From an uncultured Clostridia bacterium (GTDB taxonomy: Bacteria; Bacillota; Clostridia; UMGS1810), in contig CAJLYL010000008.1 in NCBI GenBank assembly GCA_905210855.1, positions 1 to 31,400 on the forward strand: DNA of 31,400 nt, written 5' to 3'. Shown here piece after piece: positions 1-7,806 of this stretch. The notes beneath the pieces were generated by a model that made no database searches, had not been told where the DNA came from, and was given only the letters and a program-made list of their open reading frames with translations. How positions within the stretch are numbered: position 1 is the first letter of the stretch; each line of letters begins with the position of its first letter. The position numbers and the translations under genes were made by a program.

Positions 1-11
1 CTATGGCGCTC

Positions 12-61
12 GCCGACACACAACATATGCCCCTCGCCTTTGCTGAGGTTTGTGTGTCGGC
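12..61. repeat. Long inverted repeat, 12-bp arms, 26-nt loop
   Basis: The arms at 12-23 and 50-61 are perfect reverse complements (GCCGACACACAA / TTGTGTGTCGGC) around a 26-nt spacer (24-49). The spacer itself contains a short CCTC/GAGG pairing. No T tract follows, so it does not look like an intrinsic terminator. It lies 9 nt before a second hairpin whose loop is also 26 nt. Function is unknown; it could be the 3' end of an upstream transcript, a structured RNA, or a dispersed palindromic element. Confidence 0.7.
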
Positions 62-70
62 TCGGTGATA

Positions 71-134
71 TATATTATACGTTGAAAACACACGCATACC
101 GTGCGGCTGCTATCGGTTTTCAACGTATAATATA
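71..134. repeat. Long inverted repeat, 19-bp perfect arms, 26-nt loop
   Basis: Arms at 71-89 and 116-134 are perfectly complementary over 19 bp and AT-rich, with the spacer at 90-115. The spacer shows a GCA/TGC mini-pairing. No coding sequence can be supported across it. The same architecture, with different arm sequence, recurs at 12-61 and 28137-28202. The precise complementarity implies selection or recent origin; what it does is not evident. Confidence 0.75.
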
Positions 135-387
135 CATCCCTTGACTTTGCGCAGAATCTGCCTTTGCCGGTAGGGGGCGATACCATATCGACCCGTTTGC
201 ACGCAGTTCCGTAATAATTGTAGGAATTATAAATATGCTTTTCCGGCAACAATGAACAAATCCGCTTCATTGCGCACTTTTCTTTGCAAATCGATTGCAA
301 AATTGCACTAAATCACTAAATATCCCATAAACTTTATGTATATTTTTCACGAAATTTTAAAAATACGCCCGTAAATGAAAAAAAAGC
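135..387. other. Intergenic stretch, no gene seen
   Basis: Between the second hairpin and the rpsJ promoter I see no ORF with a ribosome binding site or a recognisable product. The only minus-strand frame open here runs through both hairpins and resembles no family I know. The 3' half (300-387) is strongly AT-rich, as expected upstream of a ribosomal promoter, and there is a TTGCAA direct repeat at 284-289 and 295-300. Confidence 0.5.
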
Positions 388-416
388 TTGCAAAGCCGCT
401 CAAAATGCGGTATACT
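388..416 (+). promoter_or_regulatory. Sigma-A type promoter of the S10 operon
   Basis: A TTGCAA -35 box (388-393) is followed after exactly 17 bp by a TATACT -10 box (411-416), preceded by A-rich DNA that could act as an UP element. The predicted start is near 423, giving a leader of about 260 nt before rpsJ. It is the best promoter match upstream of the ribosomal block. Confidence 0.75.
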
Positions 417-422
417 AATAAA

Positions 423-682
423 GCGTGGCATGACATACGATGATGCAGGAGGTTACCGGCAAACACAGCGGAGACGCGGTTTTGTCAATTTCTGCGGAGA
501 ATGTCCGAATCATGAACTCGGGCGGCAGAGTCACAGTACATTTAACAGGTGTATTATGTCCCCGGTATGCAGTTTTGCACCGGGTTTTATAATGCGCAGG
601 GTACGACACACACGGGTTGGTGTGAGTTTTTTATGACTGCCGGATGGCACCAAAAATACGCAATGTTAGGAGGGTACTATTA
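423..682 (+). promoter_or_regulatory. Structured 5' leader of the S10 operon, possible attenuator
   Basis: The leader is long and holds several hairpins. One (561-566 pairing with 579-584, CCCGGT/ACCGGG) is followed by TTTT. A second (609-613 with 620-624, CACAC/GTGTG) is followed by a run of T residues at 627-632. A CCGGCA/TGCCGG pairing (456-461 with 638-643) could close the whole domain. In gamma-proteobacteria the S10 leader is controlled by ribosomal protein L4; whether this unrelated leader is used that way is inference. The U tracts suggest premature termination. Confidence 0.4.
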
Positions 683-997
683 ATGGCTAACAGTCAGAAA
701 ATCAGAATTAAGCTCAAAGCTTATGACCACCAGTTGATCGACCAGTCCGCAAAGAAAATTGTCGAGACTGCCGAGAGAACAGGTGCAAAGGTTGCAGGTC
801 CTATTCCGCTCCCCACAAAGAAAGAGGTTGTTACAATCCTCAGAGCGGTACACAAGTATAAGGATTCTCGTGAACAGTTCGAGATGAGAACTCACAAGAG
901 ACTTATCGACATATTGGAGCCTACACCCAAGACAATCGACACACTGCTCAAGCTTTCACTGCCGACAGGCGTTGACATCGAGATTAAGCAGGTGTGA
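683..997 (+). CDS. rpsJ: 30S ribosomal protein S10
   Basis: First gene of the block, encoding S10 (104 aa, close to the usual 102-105), a protein of the 30S head that also acts as NusE in transcription antitermination. The N-terminus MANSQKIRIKLKAYDHQLID and the TPKTIDTLLKL stretch near the C-terminus are typical. An in-frame ATG at 644 would add 13 residues with no family counterpart; the ATG at 683 has TAGGAGGG 7 nt upstream and is the start. A 110-nt gap with a hairpin separates it from rplC. Confidence 0.97.
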   Translation: MANSQKIRIKLKAYDHQLIDQSAKKIVETAERTGAKVAGPIPLPTKKEVVTILRAVHKYKDSREQFEMRTHKRLIDILEPTPKTIDTLLKLSLPTGVDIEIKQV

Positions 998-1025
998 GGC
1001 ACAGCCGGATTTTACGGCGTGCATT

Positions 1026-1046
1026 GCCGCACTTAAATGATGCGGC
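1026..1046 (+). other. Hairpin between rpsJ and rplC
   Basis: GCCGCA (1026-1031) and TGCGGC (1041-1046) can pair around a 9-nt loop in the unusually wide 110-nt rpsJ-rplC gap. No T tract follows, so it is not a terminator. It could be a processing or translational control element of the downstream L3/L4 genes; this is inference. Confidence 0.3.
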
Positions 1047-1107
1047 GGGTCATGTTGGAGCGCCCTTATTCAGCTTCAACCAATAACCTAAATAGGAGGA
1101 AGAAGAA

Positions 1108-1737
1108 ATGCAAAAAGCAATTTTAGGAAAGAAAATCGGAATGACACAGCTTTTCACAGAAGACGGCGTAGTAATACCCGTTACTGTTCTTGAAGCCGGT
1201 CCGATCACCGTTGTTCAGAAGAAAACGGTTGAAAATGACGGATACAATGCCATTCAGGTAGGCTTTATCGACGCTAAGGAAAAGCTCGTTAACAAGCCGA
1301 TGAAGGGACACTTCGCAGGAGCGGGTGTTGGCAGCAAAAAATATCTGCGCGAGTTCAGGCTCGACGATGATTCCGCTTACGATGTGGGCGCGGTTATCAG
1401 GGCCGACGTCTTTGCAGAGGGTGACAAAGTAGATGTTACCGGCATAAGCAAGGGTCACGGATACGCAGGTACCGTCAAGAGATGGGGAACTCACAGAGGT
1501 CCTATGTCTCACGGTTCGGGTTATCACAGAGGCGTTGGTTCTCTGGGTGCTTGCTCAACTCCTTCGAGAGTTATGAAGAATAAGAGACTCCCGGGTCACA
1601 TGGGTGTTGAACAGGTTACGGTTCAGAACCTTGATATTGTAAAAGTTGATGTTGAGAAAAACCTCATCCTTATAAAGGGCGCGGTTCCGGGCCCTAAGGG
1701 CGGTATCTTGACAATCAGGAATACAGTTAAAGCGTAA
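1108..1737 (+). CDS. rplC: 50S ribosomal protein L3
   Basis: L3 (209 aa, normal length) is an early assembly protein of the 50S subunit that reaches towards the peptidyl transferase centre. The start MQKAILGKKIGMTQLF and the central basic loop (about residues 120-160, with GTHRGPMSHGSGYHR and GSLGACSTPSRV) are diagnostic. AGGAGGA precedes the ATG at 1108. The gene is followed 23 nt later by rplD. Confidence 0.97.
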   Translation: MQKAILGKKIGMTQLFTEDGVVIPVTVLEAGPITVVQKKTVENDGYNAIQVGFIDAKEKLVNKPMKGHFAGAGVGSKKYLREFRLDDDSAYDVGAVIRADVFAEGDKVDVTGISKGHGYAGTVKRWGTHRGPMSHGSGYHRGVGSLGACSTPSRVMKNKRLPGHMGVEQVTVQNLDIVKVDVEKNLILIKGAVPGPKGGILTIRNTVKA

Positions 1738-1760
1738 TTTAAGGAAAGGAGGAATTTTAG

Positions 1761-2390
1761 ATGCCTAAAGTAGCTTTATATGATATAAAAGGAAATAACA
1801 TCGGAGACATAGAGCTTTCCGATGTGGTGTTCGGACAGAAAGTAAACAAATCTGCTTTGCACCAGGTTGTTGTAAACTACCTTGCAAACCAGAGACAGGG
1901 TACTCAGAGCACCAAAACTCGCTCGGAAGTTCGCGGAGGCGGAATCAAGCCGTGGCGTCAGAAGGGTACAGGCCGTGCAAGACAGGGCAGCATCCGCGCG
2001 ACACAGTGGATAAAAGGCGGTATCGCTCTCGGCCCGAAGCCCAGAGATTACAGATACTCCGTAAACAAGAAGCTTAAGACGGTTGCCCTTAAGTCCGCGC
2101 TCAGCGCAAAGGTGGCTGACGGCGAGATTATCGTTGTGGACAACATTGCTTTTGACGAAATCAAGACAAAGCAGGTTGTGGGTATGCTCGGCGCACTCAA
2201 GGTTGATTCCAAGGCGCTCATCGTTACCAACGAGAAGAACGACAATGTGGTTAAATCCGCAAGAAACATTGAAGGCGTTGCAACAACATTCATGGGCAGC
2301 CTCAATGTATATGACATACTGAAATATGATGTAATGGTTATTACAAAGGACGCTGTATCAAAGATTGAGGAGGTGTACGGTAATGAATAA
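1761..2390 (+). CDS. rplD: 50S ribosomal protein L4
   Basis: L4 (209 aa) binds 23S rRNA and lines the exit tunnel through its extended loop, seen here at about residues 45-90 (RSEVRGGGIKPWRQKGTGRAR). In E. coli L4 represses its own operon through the S10 leader; no such site is shown here, although the leader at 423-682 is a candidate. GGAAAGGAGG lies upstream of the ATG. The last 8 nt overlap the start of rplW, which implies translational coupling. Confidence 0.97.
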   Translation: MPKVALYDIKGNNIGDIELSDVVFGQKVNKSALHQVVVNYLANQRQGTQSTKTRSEVRGGGIKPWRQKGTGRARQGSIRATQWIKGGIALGPKPRDYRYSVNKKLKTVALKSALSAKVADGEIIVVDNIAFDEIKTKQVVGMLGALKVDSKALIVTNEKNDNVVKSARNIEGVATTFMGSLNVYDILKYDVMVITKDAVSKIEEVYGNE

Positions 2391-2673
2391 GCACGATATC
2401 ATTATTAAACCCGTAATCTCTGAAAAAAGCATGGATCAGTTGGCAGACAGAAAATACACATTCAAGGTTGACATCAATGCCAACAAGATAGAGATAGCTA
2501 AAGCTGTAGAAGAAATCTTCGGCGTTAAGGTTGAAAAGGTTACTACACTCAGAGTACAGGGAAAAATCAAGAGAATGGGTGCTACATCCGGCAAGAGACC
2601 TGACTACAAGAAAGCGGTAGTTAAGCTCACACAGGACAGCAAGACCATAGAATTCTTTGACGGAATGGCTTAA
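2383..2673 (+). CDS. rplW: 50S ribosomal protein L23
   Basis: L23 (96 aa) sits at the tunnel exit and is the docking site for trigger factor and SRP. The N-terminus MNKHDIIIKPVISEKSM and the C-terminal DYKKAVVKL region match the family. An upstream ATG at 2365 would lie inside rplD and add unrelated residues; the ATG at 2383 follows GAGGAGGTG and gives the usual N-terminus. It overlaps rplD by 8 nt. Confidence 0.97.
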   Translation: MNKHDIIIKPVISEKSMDQLADRKYTFKVDINANKIEIAKAVEEIFGVKVEKVTTLRVQGKIKRMGATSGKRPDYKKAVVKLTQDSKTIEFFDGMA

Positions 2674-2694
2674 TCGAAAAGGAGGAAAAAGGAC

Positions 2695-3528
2695 ATGGCA
2701 ATGAGAAAATTTAATCCTACATCACCTGCTCGCAGATTTATGACTGTTTCTACATTTGAAGAGCTTTCAAAGGTTGCACCGGAGAAGTCCTTGCTGGAAC
2801 CGCTCAAGAAGCATTCCGGAAGAAACTCATACGGTAGAATTACTGTTCGTCACAGAGGCGGCGGAAACAGAACTAAATACAGAGTAGTTGATTTTAAGAG
2901 ACTTAAAGACGGTGTAAACGCTACTGTTCAGACAATCGAATACGATCCTAACAGAAGCGCATATATCGCACTTATTCAGTATGAGGACGGCGTAAAGAGC
3001 TACATCATAGCTCCCCACGGCCTCAAGGTCGGCGATGTAATCTGCTCGGGCGACGGCGCGGACATAAAGCCGGGCAACGCGCTCAAGATAAAGAGCATCC
3101 CCGTAGGTACGCTTATTCACAACATCGAGCTCTTCCCCGGAAGAGGCGCACAGCTTGTAAGAGCTGCGGGAAACAGCGCTCAGCTCATGGCTAAGGAAAA
3201 CGGCTACGCACAGGTGAGACTCCCCTCCGGCGAGGTGAGAATGGTAAGCCTTGAGTGCAAAGCTACAATCGGTCAGGTGGGCAATCTCGATCACGAGAAT
3301 ATGTCAATCGGTAAAGCGGGCCGTAAGAGACACATGGGATGGAGACCTACCGTCCGCGGTGTTGTTATGAACCCCTGCGACCACCCTCACGGCGGTGGAG
3401 AAGGCAAATCGCCTGTCGGTATGCCGGGACCTGTTACTCCTTGGGGTAAACCTACACTCGGTTACAAGACCCGCAAGAAGAACAAGCACAGCAACAAATA
3501 TATCGTTAAAAAGAGAAACGGCAGATAG
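2695..3528 (+). CDS. rplB: 50S ribosomal protein L2
   Basis: L2 (277 aa) is needed for subunit joining and peptidyl transferase activity. It begins MAMRKFNPTSPARR, has the RHRGGGNRTKYR motif around residue 52, and ends with the conserved VMNPCDHPHGGGEGKSPVG segment that holds the essential histidine. AAAGGAGGA precedes the ATG. A second Met two codons later is possible but less well placed. A 7-bp hairpin lies between this gene and rpsS. Confidence 0.97.
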   Translation: MAMRKFNPTSPARRFMTVSTFEELSKVAPEKSLLEPLKKHSGRNSYGRITVRHRGGGNRTKYRVVDFKRLKDGVNATVQTIEYDPNRSAYIALIQYEDGVKSYIIAPHGLKVGDVICSGDGADIKPGNALKIKSIPVGTLIHNIELFPGRGAQLVRAAGNSAQLMAKENGYAQVRLPSGEVRMVSLECKATIGQVGNLDHENMSIGKAGRKRHMGWRPTVRGVVMNPCDHPHGGGEGKSPVGMPGPVTPWGKPTLGYKTRKKNKHSNKYIVKKRNGR

Positions 3529-3530
3529 TT

Positions 3531-3550
3531 TCAGGCTAAACTCAGCCTGA
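3531..3550 (+). other. Intercistronic hairpin rplB-rpsS
   Basis: TCAGGCT (3531-3537) and AGCCTGA (3544-3550) are perfectly complementary around a 6-nt loop in the 50-nt gap. No T run follows, so RNA processing or mRNA stability is more likely than termination. Confidence 0.4.
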
Positions 3551-3578
3551 CATATTTCCGGAAGGAGGTAAAGTATTA

Positions 3579-3857
3579 ATGGGTAGATCACTTAAAAAAG
3601 GGCCTTTCGTTGAAGAAAGACTTATGAAAAGAATTGTTGAGATGAACGAGGCCGGTGAAAAGAGAGTTATCAAAACCTGGTCAAGACCGTCTACCATATA
3701 CCCCGACATGGTTGGCCACACAATCGCTGTCCATGACGGAAGAAAGCACGTCCCGGTTTATGTGAGCGAGGACATGGTTGGACACAAGCTCGGCGAATTT
3801 GCACCCACAAGAACATTCAAGGGTCATGCCGGCGGCAAAACAACAAACGCAAAATAA
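3579..3857 (+). CDS. rpsS: 30S ribosomal protein S19
   Basis: S19 (92 aa) forms a heterodimer with S13 in the 30S head near the A and P sites. The opening MGRSLKKGPFVEERL, the RPSTIYPDMVGHTIAVHDG segment and the end KLGEFAPTRTFKGH are classic. GGAAGGAGG lies before the ATG. Confidence 0.97.
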   Translation: MGRSLKKGPFVEERLMKRIVEMNEAGEKRVIKTWSRPSTIYPDMVGHTIAVHDGRKHVPVYVSEDMVGHKLGEFAPTRTFKGHAGGKTTNAK

Positions 3858-3891
3858 TATATATCCTATTTAAGAGAGGAGGATTTTACGA

Positions 3892-4242
3892 ATGGAAGCA
3901 GTCGTAAATGAAGCAAGAGCTAAATTGAGTTATGCTCGTATTTCTTCAAGGAAGGTTAAGATCGTTATAGACCTTATAAGAAATAAATCGGTCGGCGAAG
4001 CTCTGGCTATTCTCAAGTTCACTCCCAAAGCAGGAGCAGAGATTGTAGAAAAGCTGTTGAATTCGGCAATCGCAAATGCACAGAACAACCACAACATGGA
4101 TGTTGATAAGCTGTACGTTGCCGAGATTTTTGCAAACCAGGGCCCGACGCTTAAAAGAATTATGCCAAGAGCACAGGGTAGGGCATTCAGAATAAGAAAA
4201 AGAACAAGCCATATCACTGTTGTATTGAAAGAAAAAGAATAA
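3892..4242 (+). CDS. rplV: 50S ribosomal protein L22
   Basis: L22 (116 aa) contacts all domains of 23S rRNA; its beta hairpin lines the exit tunnel and is where macrolide resistance mutations fall. The signature ARAKLSYARISSRKVKIVIDLIR lies near the N-terminus, and the hairpin tip appears as PRAQGRAFRIRKRTSHITVVL at the C-terminus. The N-terminus carries a few extra residues (MEAVVN) before the conserved part. The RBS is GAGGAGG. Confidence 0.97.
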   Translation: MEAVVNEARAKLSYARISSRKVKIVIDLIRNKSVGEALAILKFTPKAGAEIVEKLLNSAIANAQNNHNMDVDKLYVAEIFANQGPTLKRIMPRAQGRAFRIRKRTSHITVVLKEKE

Positions 4243-4259
4243 GATAGGAGGAAAGAACC

Positions 4260-4940
4260 TTGGGTCAGAAAGTACATCCACACGGAGTAAGAGTCGGCGT
4301 TATCAAAGATTGGGATTCCAAATGGTATGCCGATAAAAAAGACTTCGGCGATTTGCTCGTTGAAGATTATAAAATCAGAAAATTCCTTAAAAAGTCTCTT
4401 TTCTCAGCAGGTATTGCAAAGATTGAAATAGAAAGAAACGATAATAAGGTAAGAATCCACATCCACACTGCAAAGCCGGGTATCCTCATCGGTAAGAACG
4501 GCGCAGAAAAGGATAAGATTAAAGCAAGCGTAGAAAAGCTTATAAACAAAAATGTCATCATCGACATTGTAGAGGTTAAAAATGCAGAGGTTGACGCACA
4601 GCTCGTTGCGGAGAACATTGCATCACAGCTCGAGAGAAGAATCTCCTTCAGAAGAGCCATGAAGCAGGTTATGCAGAGAGCCATGAAGATGGGCGCAAAG
4701 GGTATCAAAACAGCTTGCTCCGGCAGACTCGGCGGTGCCGAAATTGCAAGATGCGAGCAGTATCATGAGGGTACTATTCCGCTTCAGACGCTTCGTGCTG
4801 ACATCGACTACGGTTTTGCAGAGGCAGACACCACCTACGGTAAGATCGGCGTTAAGGTATGGATCTACAAAGGTGAGGTGCTCAAGACTGCTGCAGCTCC
4901 CAAGCATAACGAGGGTAGAAAGAGTAAAGGAGGCAGATAA
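4260..4940 (+). CDS. rpsC: 30S ribosomal protein S3 (TTG start)
   Basis: S3 (226 aa) is at the mRNA entry side of the 30S head and contributes to helicase activity. MGQKVHPHGVRVGVIKDWDS at the start and a KH domain with the GKNGAEKDKIK loop around residues 80-90 are visible, followed by the S3 C-terminal domain (GRLGGAEIAR, then GVKVWIYKGE). The start codon is TTG at 4260, supported by GATAGGAGG 9 nt upstream and the exact family N-terminus. Only 2 nt separate it from rplP. Confidence 0.97.
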   Translation: MGQKVHPHGVRVGVIKDWDSKWYADKKDFGDLLVEDYKIRKFLKKSLFSAGIAKIEIERNDNKVRIHIHTAKPGILIGKNGAEKDKIKASVEKLINKNVIIDIVEVKNAEVDAQLVAENIASQLERRISFRRAMKQVMQRAMKMGAKGIKTACSGRLGGAEIARCEQYHEGTIPLQTLRADIDYGFAEADTTYGKIGVKVWIYKGEVLKTAAAPKHNEGRKSKGGR

Positions 4941-4942
4941 TC

Positions 4943-5383
4943 ATGTTGTTACCTAAGAGAGTTAAATACAGAAGAGTAATGAGAGGCCGCATGAAAGGTC
5001 AGGCATCGCGTGGTAACAAGATTGCTTACGGTGAGTACGGCATTCAGGCTCTTGAGCCTGCTTGGATCACCAGCAATCAGATTGAAGCAGCCCGTATTGC
5101 TATGACTCGTTACACAAAGAGAGGCGGTCAGGTTTGGATAAAGATATTCCCTGACAAGCCCGTAACCGAAAAGCCGGCTGAAACCCGAATGGGTTCCGGT
5201 AAAGGTTCACCGGAGTATTGGGTTGCCGTTGTTAAGCCGGGCAGAATCATGTTCGAGATCGGCGGCGTAAGCGAAGCAGTTGCCAAGGAGGCACTTCGTC
5301 TTGCAATCCACAAACTCCCGATAAGATGCAAAATTGTATCAAAGCAAGATCAGGAAATGGACGGTGATTCGAGTGAAAATTAA
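4943..5383 (+). CDS. rplP: 50S ribosomal protein L16
   Basis: L16 (146 aa) organises the tRNA A-site region of the 50S subunit. MLLPKRVKYRRVMRGRMKG at the N-terminus and RMGSGKGSPEYWVAVVKPG in the middle are diagnostic. The RBS AAAGGAGG lies in the 3' end of rpsC. The protein has a short acidic tail (MDGDSSEN), slightly longer than usual. Its 3' end overlaps rpmC by 11 nt. Confidence 0.97.
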   Translation: MLLPKRVKYRRVMRGRMKGQASRGNKIAYGEYGIQALEPAWITSNQIEAARIAMTRYTKRGGQVWIKIFPDKPVTEKPAETRMGSGKGSPEYWVAVVKPGRIMFEIGGVSEAVAKEALRLAIHKLPIRCKIVSKQDQEMDGDSSEN

Positions 5384-5573
5384 TGAAATAAGAGATCTTA
5401 CTGACATGGAATTGAATCAGAAGTTAGATGAATTGAAGGCTGAATTGTTTAACCTGAGATTTCAGCATGCCACAAATCAGCTCGACAATCCGAGAGTAAT
5501 TACTGATGTTAAGCGAACAATCGCTAAGATAAAGACAATCCTTCGTGAAAGAGAATTAAAACAGACTGTTTAA
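5373..5573 (+). CDS. rpmC: 50S ribosomal protein L29 (GTG start)
   Basis: L29 (66 aa) is a two-helix protein at the tunnel exit next to L23. The GTG at 5373 gives the family N-terminus (M)KINEIRDLTDMELNQKL; an upstream in-frame ATG at 5334 would add 13 residues encoded inside rplP. The 11-nt overlap with rplP and the poor local Shine-Dalgarno suggest translational coupling. The core motif ELFNLRFQHATNQLDNP is intact. Confidence 0.95.
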   Translation: MKINEIRDLTDMELNQKLDELKAELFNLRFQHATNQLDNPRVITDVKRTIAKIKTILRERELKQTV

Positions 5574-5593
5574 TAAGAGAGGAGGAATTCTAA

Positions 5594-5848
5594 GTGGAGC
5601 GTAATTACAGAAAAACCAAAATCGGCAAGGTTGTCAGTGACAAGATGGACAAGACAATCGTCGTTGCTATAGAATACAGCGTTAAGCACAAGCTGTACAG
5701 CAAGATCGTTAAAAAGACGTACAAACTGAAGGCTCATGATGAAAATCAGGTAGCTCATATCGGTGACAGAGTAAAGGTTATGGAGACAAGACCTATCTCT
5801 AAGGACAAGAGATGGAGACTTGTTGAAGTAGTTGAGAAAGCTCAATAA
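5594..5848 (+). CDS. rpsQ: 30S ribosomal protein S17 (GTG start)
   Basis: S17 (84 aa) is a primary 16S rRNA binder with an OB fold. The sequence RKTKIGKVVSDKMDKTIVVAIE followed by HKLYSKIVKKTYKLKAHDE is canonical. The start is GTG at 5594, preceded by GAGAGGAGG. No nearby ATG in frame gives a better N-terminus. Confidence 0.97.
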   Translation: MERNYRKTKIGKVVSDKMDKTIVVAIEYSVKHKLYSKIVKKTYKLKAHDENQVAHIGDRVKVMETRPISKDKRWRLVEVVEKAQ

Positions 5849-5869
5849 TCATAGGAAGGAGAGAGTCAT

Positions 5870-6238
5870 ATGATTCAACCGCAGACTTTATTAAAGGTTG
5901 CTGACAACACAGGCGCCAAAGAGCTTATGTGTATCAGAGTAATGGGCGGCAGCAAAAGAAAATATGCAAACATCGGCGATGTTGTAGTTGCTTCCGTTAA
6001 AAAAGCAACACCAGGCGGTGTTGTTAAAAAAGGTGATGTTGTTAAAGCTGTTGTGGTAAGAAGCGTAAACGGCGTTAGACGCAATGACGGCACTTACATC
6101 AAGTTCGACGAGAACGCAGCAGTTATTATAAAGGATGATAAAACCCCCAGAGGTACTCGTATATTCGGGCCCATTGCACGTGAGCTCAGAGACAATGAGT
6201 ATATGAAGATTTTGTCATTGGCACCGGAAGTTCTGTAA
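5870..6238 (+). CDS. rplN: 50S ribosomal protein L14
   Basis: L14 (122 aa, the exact usual length) lies at the subunit interface and binds the silencing factor RsfS in other bacteria. MIQPQTLLKVADNTGAKELMCIRV and the C-terminal GPIARELRDNEYMKILSLAPEVL are signature stretches. GGAAGGAGAG precedes the ATG. It starts the spc portion of the block. Confidence 0.97.
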   Translation: MIQPQTLLKVADNTGAKELMCIRVMGGSKRKYANIGDVVVASVKKATPGGVVKKGDVVKAVVVRSVNGVRRNDGTYIKFDENAAVIIKDDKTPRGTRIFGPIARELRDNEYMKILSLAPEVL

Positions 6239-6259
6239 ACAAGGAGGTGGCTTAAAGAA

Positions 6260-6586
6260 ATGAAAAACAGAGTTCATATAAAAAAGGGTGATAATGTAGT
6301 AGTTATCTCCGGTAAGGATAAGGGCAAAAAGGGTAATGTTTTGTCCGTAGGTATAAACAAGAGAACAGTTATCGTTGAGGGCGTCAACATGGTTACCAAG
6401 CACACCAAGCCGAGAAAAGCCGGCGATGTGGGCGGTATCATCCACCAGGAGGCCCCCATATATGCAAGCAAGGTTATGCATATATGCAACAAGTGCGGCA
6501 AGCCGACCCGTATCGGTTACAAGATTCTTGCCGACGGCAACAAGGCAAGATATTGCAAAAACTGTTTAGAAGTATTTGATGACTGA
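6260..6586 (+). CDS. rplX: 50S ribosomal protein L24
   Basis: L24 (108 aa) is an assembly initiator of the 50S subunit. The KOW motif (KKGDNVVVISGKDKGKKGNV) is at the N-terminus. The C-terminal part carries two Cys pairs (HICNKCGK and YCKNC), arranged like a zinc ribbon; the cysteine-bearing version is one of two L24 forms found in bacteria. AAGGAGGTG lies before the ATG. Confidence 0.97.
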   Translation: MKNRVHIKKGDNVVVISGKDKGKKGNVLSVGINKRTVIVEGVNMVTKHTKPRKAGDVGGIIHQEAPIYASKVMHICNKCGKPTRIGYKILADGNKARYCKNCLEVFDD

Positions 6587-6609
6587 TATAGGAAGGAGGA
6601 TTATCGCAC

Positions 6610-7152
6610 ATGATCAGAATGAGAGCAAAATATGAAAACGAAGTCAGGGCGGCTCTTATGGAAAAGTTCGGTTACAAGAGCCCGATGGAGATTCCCAAGC
6701 TTGACAAAATCGTTATAAATATCGGTGTGGGCGAAGCTAAAGACAACGCCAAAGCACTGGAAGCTGCAATGACAGACCTCGCAGCAATCACAGGTCAGAA
6801 ACCTGTTGTAACCAAGGCTAAAAAGTCCGTTGCGAACTTCAAAATCAGAGAAGGCATGAACATCGGCTGCAAGGTTACGCTCAGAAGCGACAAGATGTAC
6901 GAATTCATGGACAGACTGTTCAGCATAGCTCTTCCCCGTGTAAGAGACTTCCGCGGTATCAACCCGAACTCTTTCGACGGCAGAGGAAACTATGCGCTCG
7001 GAATTAAGGAACAGCTCATATTCCCGGAAATCGACTATGATAAGATAGACAAAATCAGAGGAATGGACATCATCTTTACAACTACTGCAAAGACAGATGA
7101 AGAGGCAAGAGAGCTTCTTACACTGCTCGGTGCTCCATTTACTAAAGCGTGA
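6610..7152 (+). CDS. rplE: 50S ribosomal protein L5
   Basis: L5 (180 aa) binds 5S rRNA and contacts P-site tRNA. Typical elements are KLDKIVINIGVGEA near residue 32, the GQKPVVTKAKKSVANFKIREG stretch, and LPRVRDFRGINPNSFDGRGNY. GGAAGGAGG precedes the ATG at 6610; another Met three codons later is less likely. Confidence 0.97.
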   Translation: MIRMRAKYENEVRAALMEKFGYKSPMEIPKLDKIVINIGVGEAKDNAKALEAAMTDLAAITGQKPVVTKAKKSVANFKIREGMNIGCKVTLRSDKMYEFMDRLFSIALPRVRDFRGINPNSFDGRGNYALGIKEQLIFPEIDYDKIDKIRGMDIIFTTTAKTDEEARELLTLLGAPFTKA

Positions 7153-7168
7153 GAGGAGGGTATTCACT

Positions 7169-7354
7169 ATGGCAAAGAAATCAATGATTTTGAAACAGCA
7201 AAAACCACAGAAATATAAGACCCGTGAATATACCAGATGCAAAATCTGCGGAAGACCTCATGCATATCTGAGAAAGTTCGGCATCTGCCGTATCTGCTTC
7301 AGAGAGCTGGCTTACAAAGGTCAGATTCCGGGCGTTAAGAAAGCAAGTTGGTAA
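7169..7354 (+). CDS. rpsN: 30S ribosomal protein S14, zinc type
   Basis: This is the short S14 form (61 aa), also written rpsZ, with a zinc knuckle made of two CxxC pairs (RCKICGR and CRICF). S14 packs into the 30S head beside S3 and S10. The ATG at 7169 follows GAGAGGAGGG and gives MAKKSMILKQQKPQKYKTRE; a longer frame from 7097 runs into rplE and is not real. Confidence 0.97.
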   Translation: MAKKSMILKQQKPQKYKTREYTRCKICGRPHAYLRKFGICRICFRELAYKGQIPGVKKASW

Positions 7355-7387
7355 GTTTTATATAATAGAAAAAGGAGGTAGCACACA

Positions 7388-7786
7388 ATGCAAATTACCG
7401 ATCCAATCGCTGATATGCTCACTCGTATCAGAAATGCAAACACTGCAAAGCACGAGACCGTTTCGGTTCCCGCATCAAAGACTAAGATTGCAATAGCAAA
7501 AATTCTGCTTGATGAAGGTTACATCAGCGCTTATGATGTAAAAGAAGACGGTTTGCAGGGTGTTATAGATATCACACTCAAGTACGGCGCTAACAAGACA
7601 AAGGTTATATCCGGTCTTAAGAGAGTAAGTAAGCCGGGACTTAGAGTATACGCAAGCAAGGAAGAACTGCCGAGAGTGCTCAGAGGACTTGGAATTGCAA
7701 TCATTTCCACTTCCAAAGGCATCATGACCGACAAAGAGGCTCGCAAGGCTAACGTCGGCGGTGAAGTTTTAGCATTCGTTTGGTAA
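7388..7786 (+). CDS. rpsH: 30S ribosomal protein S8
   Basis: S8 (132 aa) binds the central domain of 16S rRNA and in E. coli represses the spc operon. MQITDPIADMLTRIRNANTAKHETV and the C-terminal GIAIISTSKGIMTDKEARKANVGGEVLAFVW are highly conserved. AAAGGAGGT lies 9 nt before the ATG. Confidence 0.97.
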   Translation: MQITDPIADMLTRIRNANTAKHETVSVPASKTKIAIAKILLDEGYISAYDVKEDGLQGVIDITLKYGANKTKVISGLKRVSKPGLRVYASKEELPRVLRGLGIAIISTSKGIMTDKEARKANVGGEVLAFVW

Positions 7787-7806
7787 GATTTTAGGAGGTG
7801 AACAAA

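Noticed and set aside
1..300. A 99-codon minus-strand frame at the left edge
   Set aside because: It runs through two perfect hairpins, has no clear RBS and no recognisable domain; most likely a chance frame.
388..636. An 82-codon plus-strand frame in the rpsJ leader
   Set aside because: It begins at the -35 box of the predicted promoter, lies in structured leader and resembles no protein.
644..682. Longer N-terminus for S10 from ATG 644
   Set aside because: The added residues are not in the family and the RBS TAGGAGGG fits ATG 683.
7798..7806. GTG 7798 as start of rplF
   Set aside because: This codon lies inside the Shine-Dalgarno sequence; TTG 7807 gives the family N-terminus.
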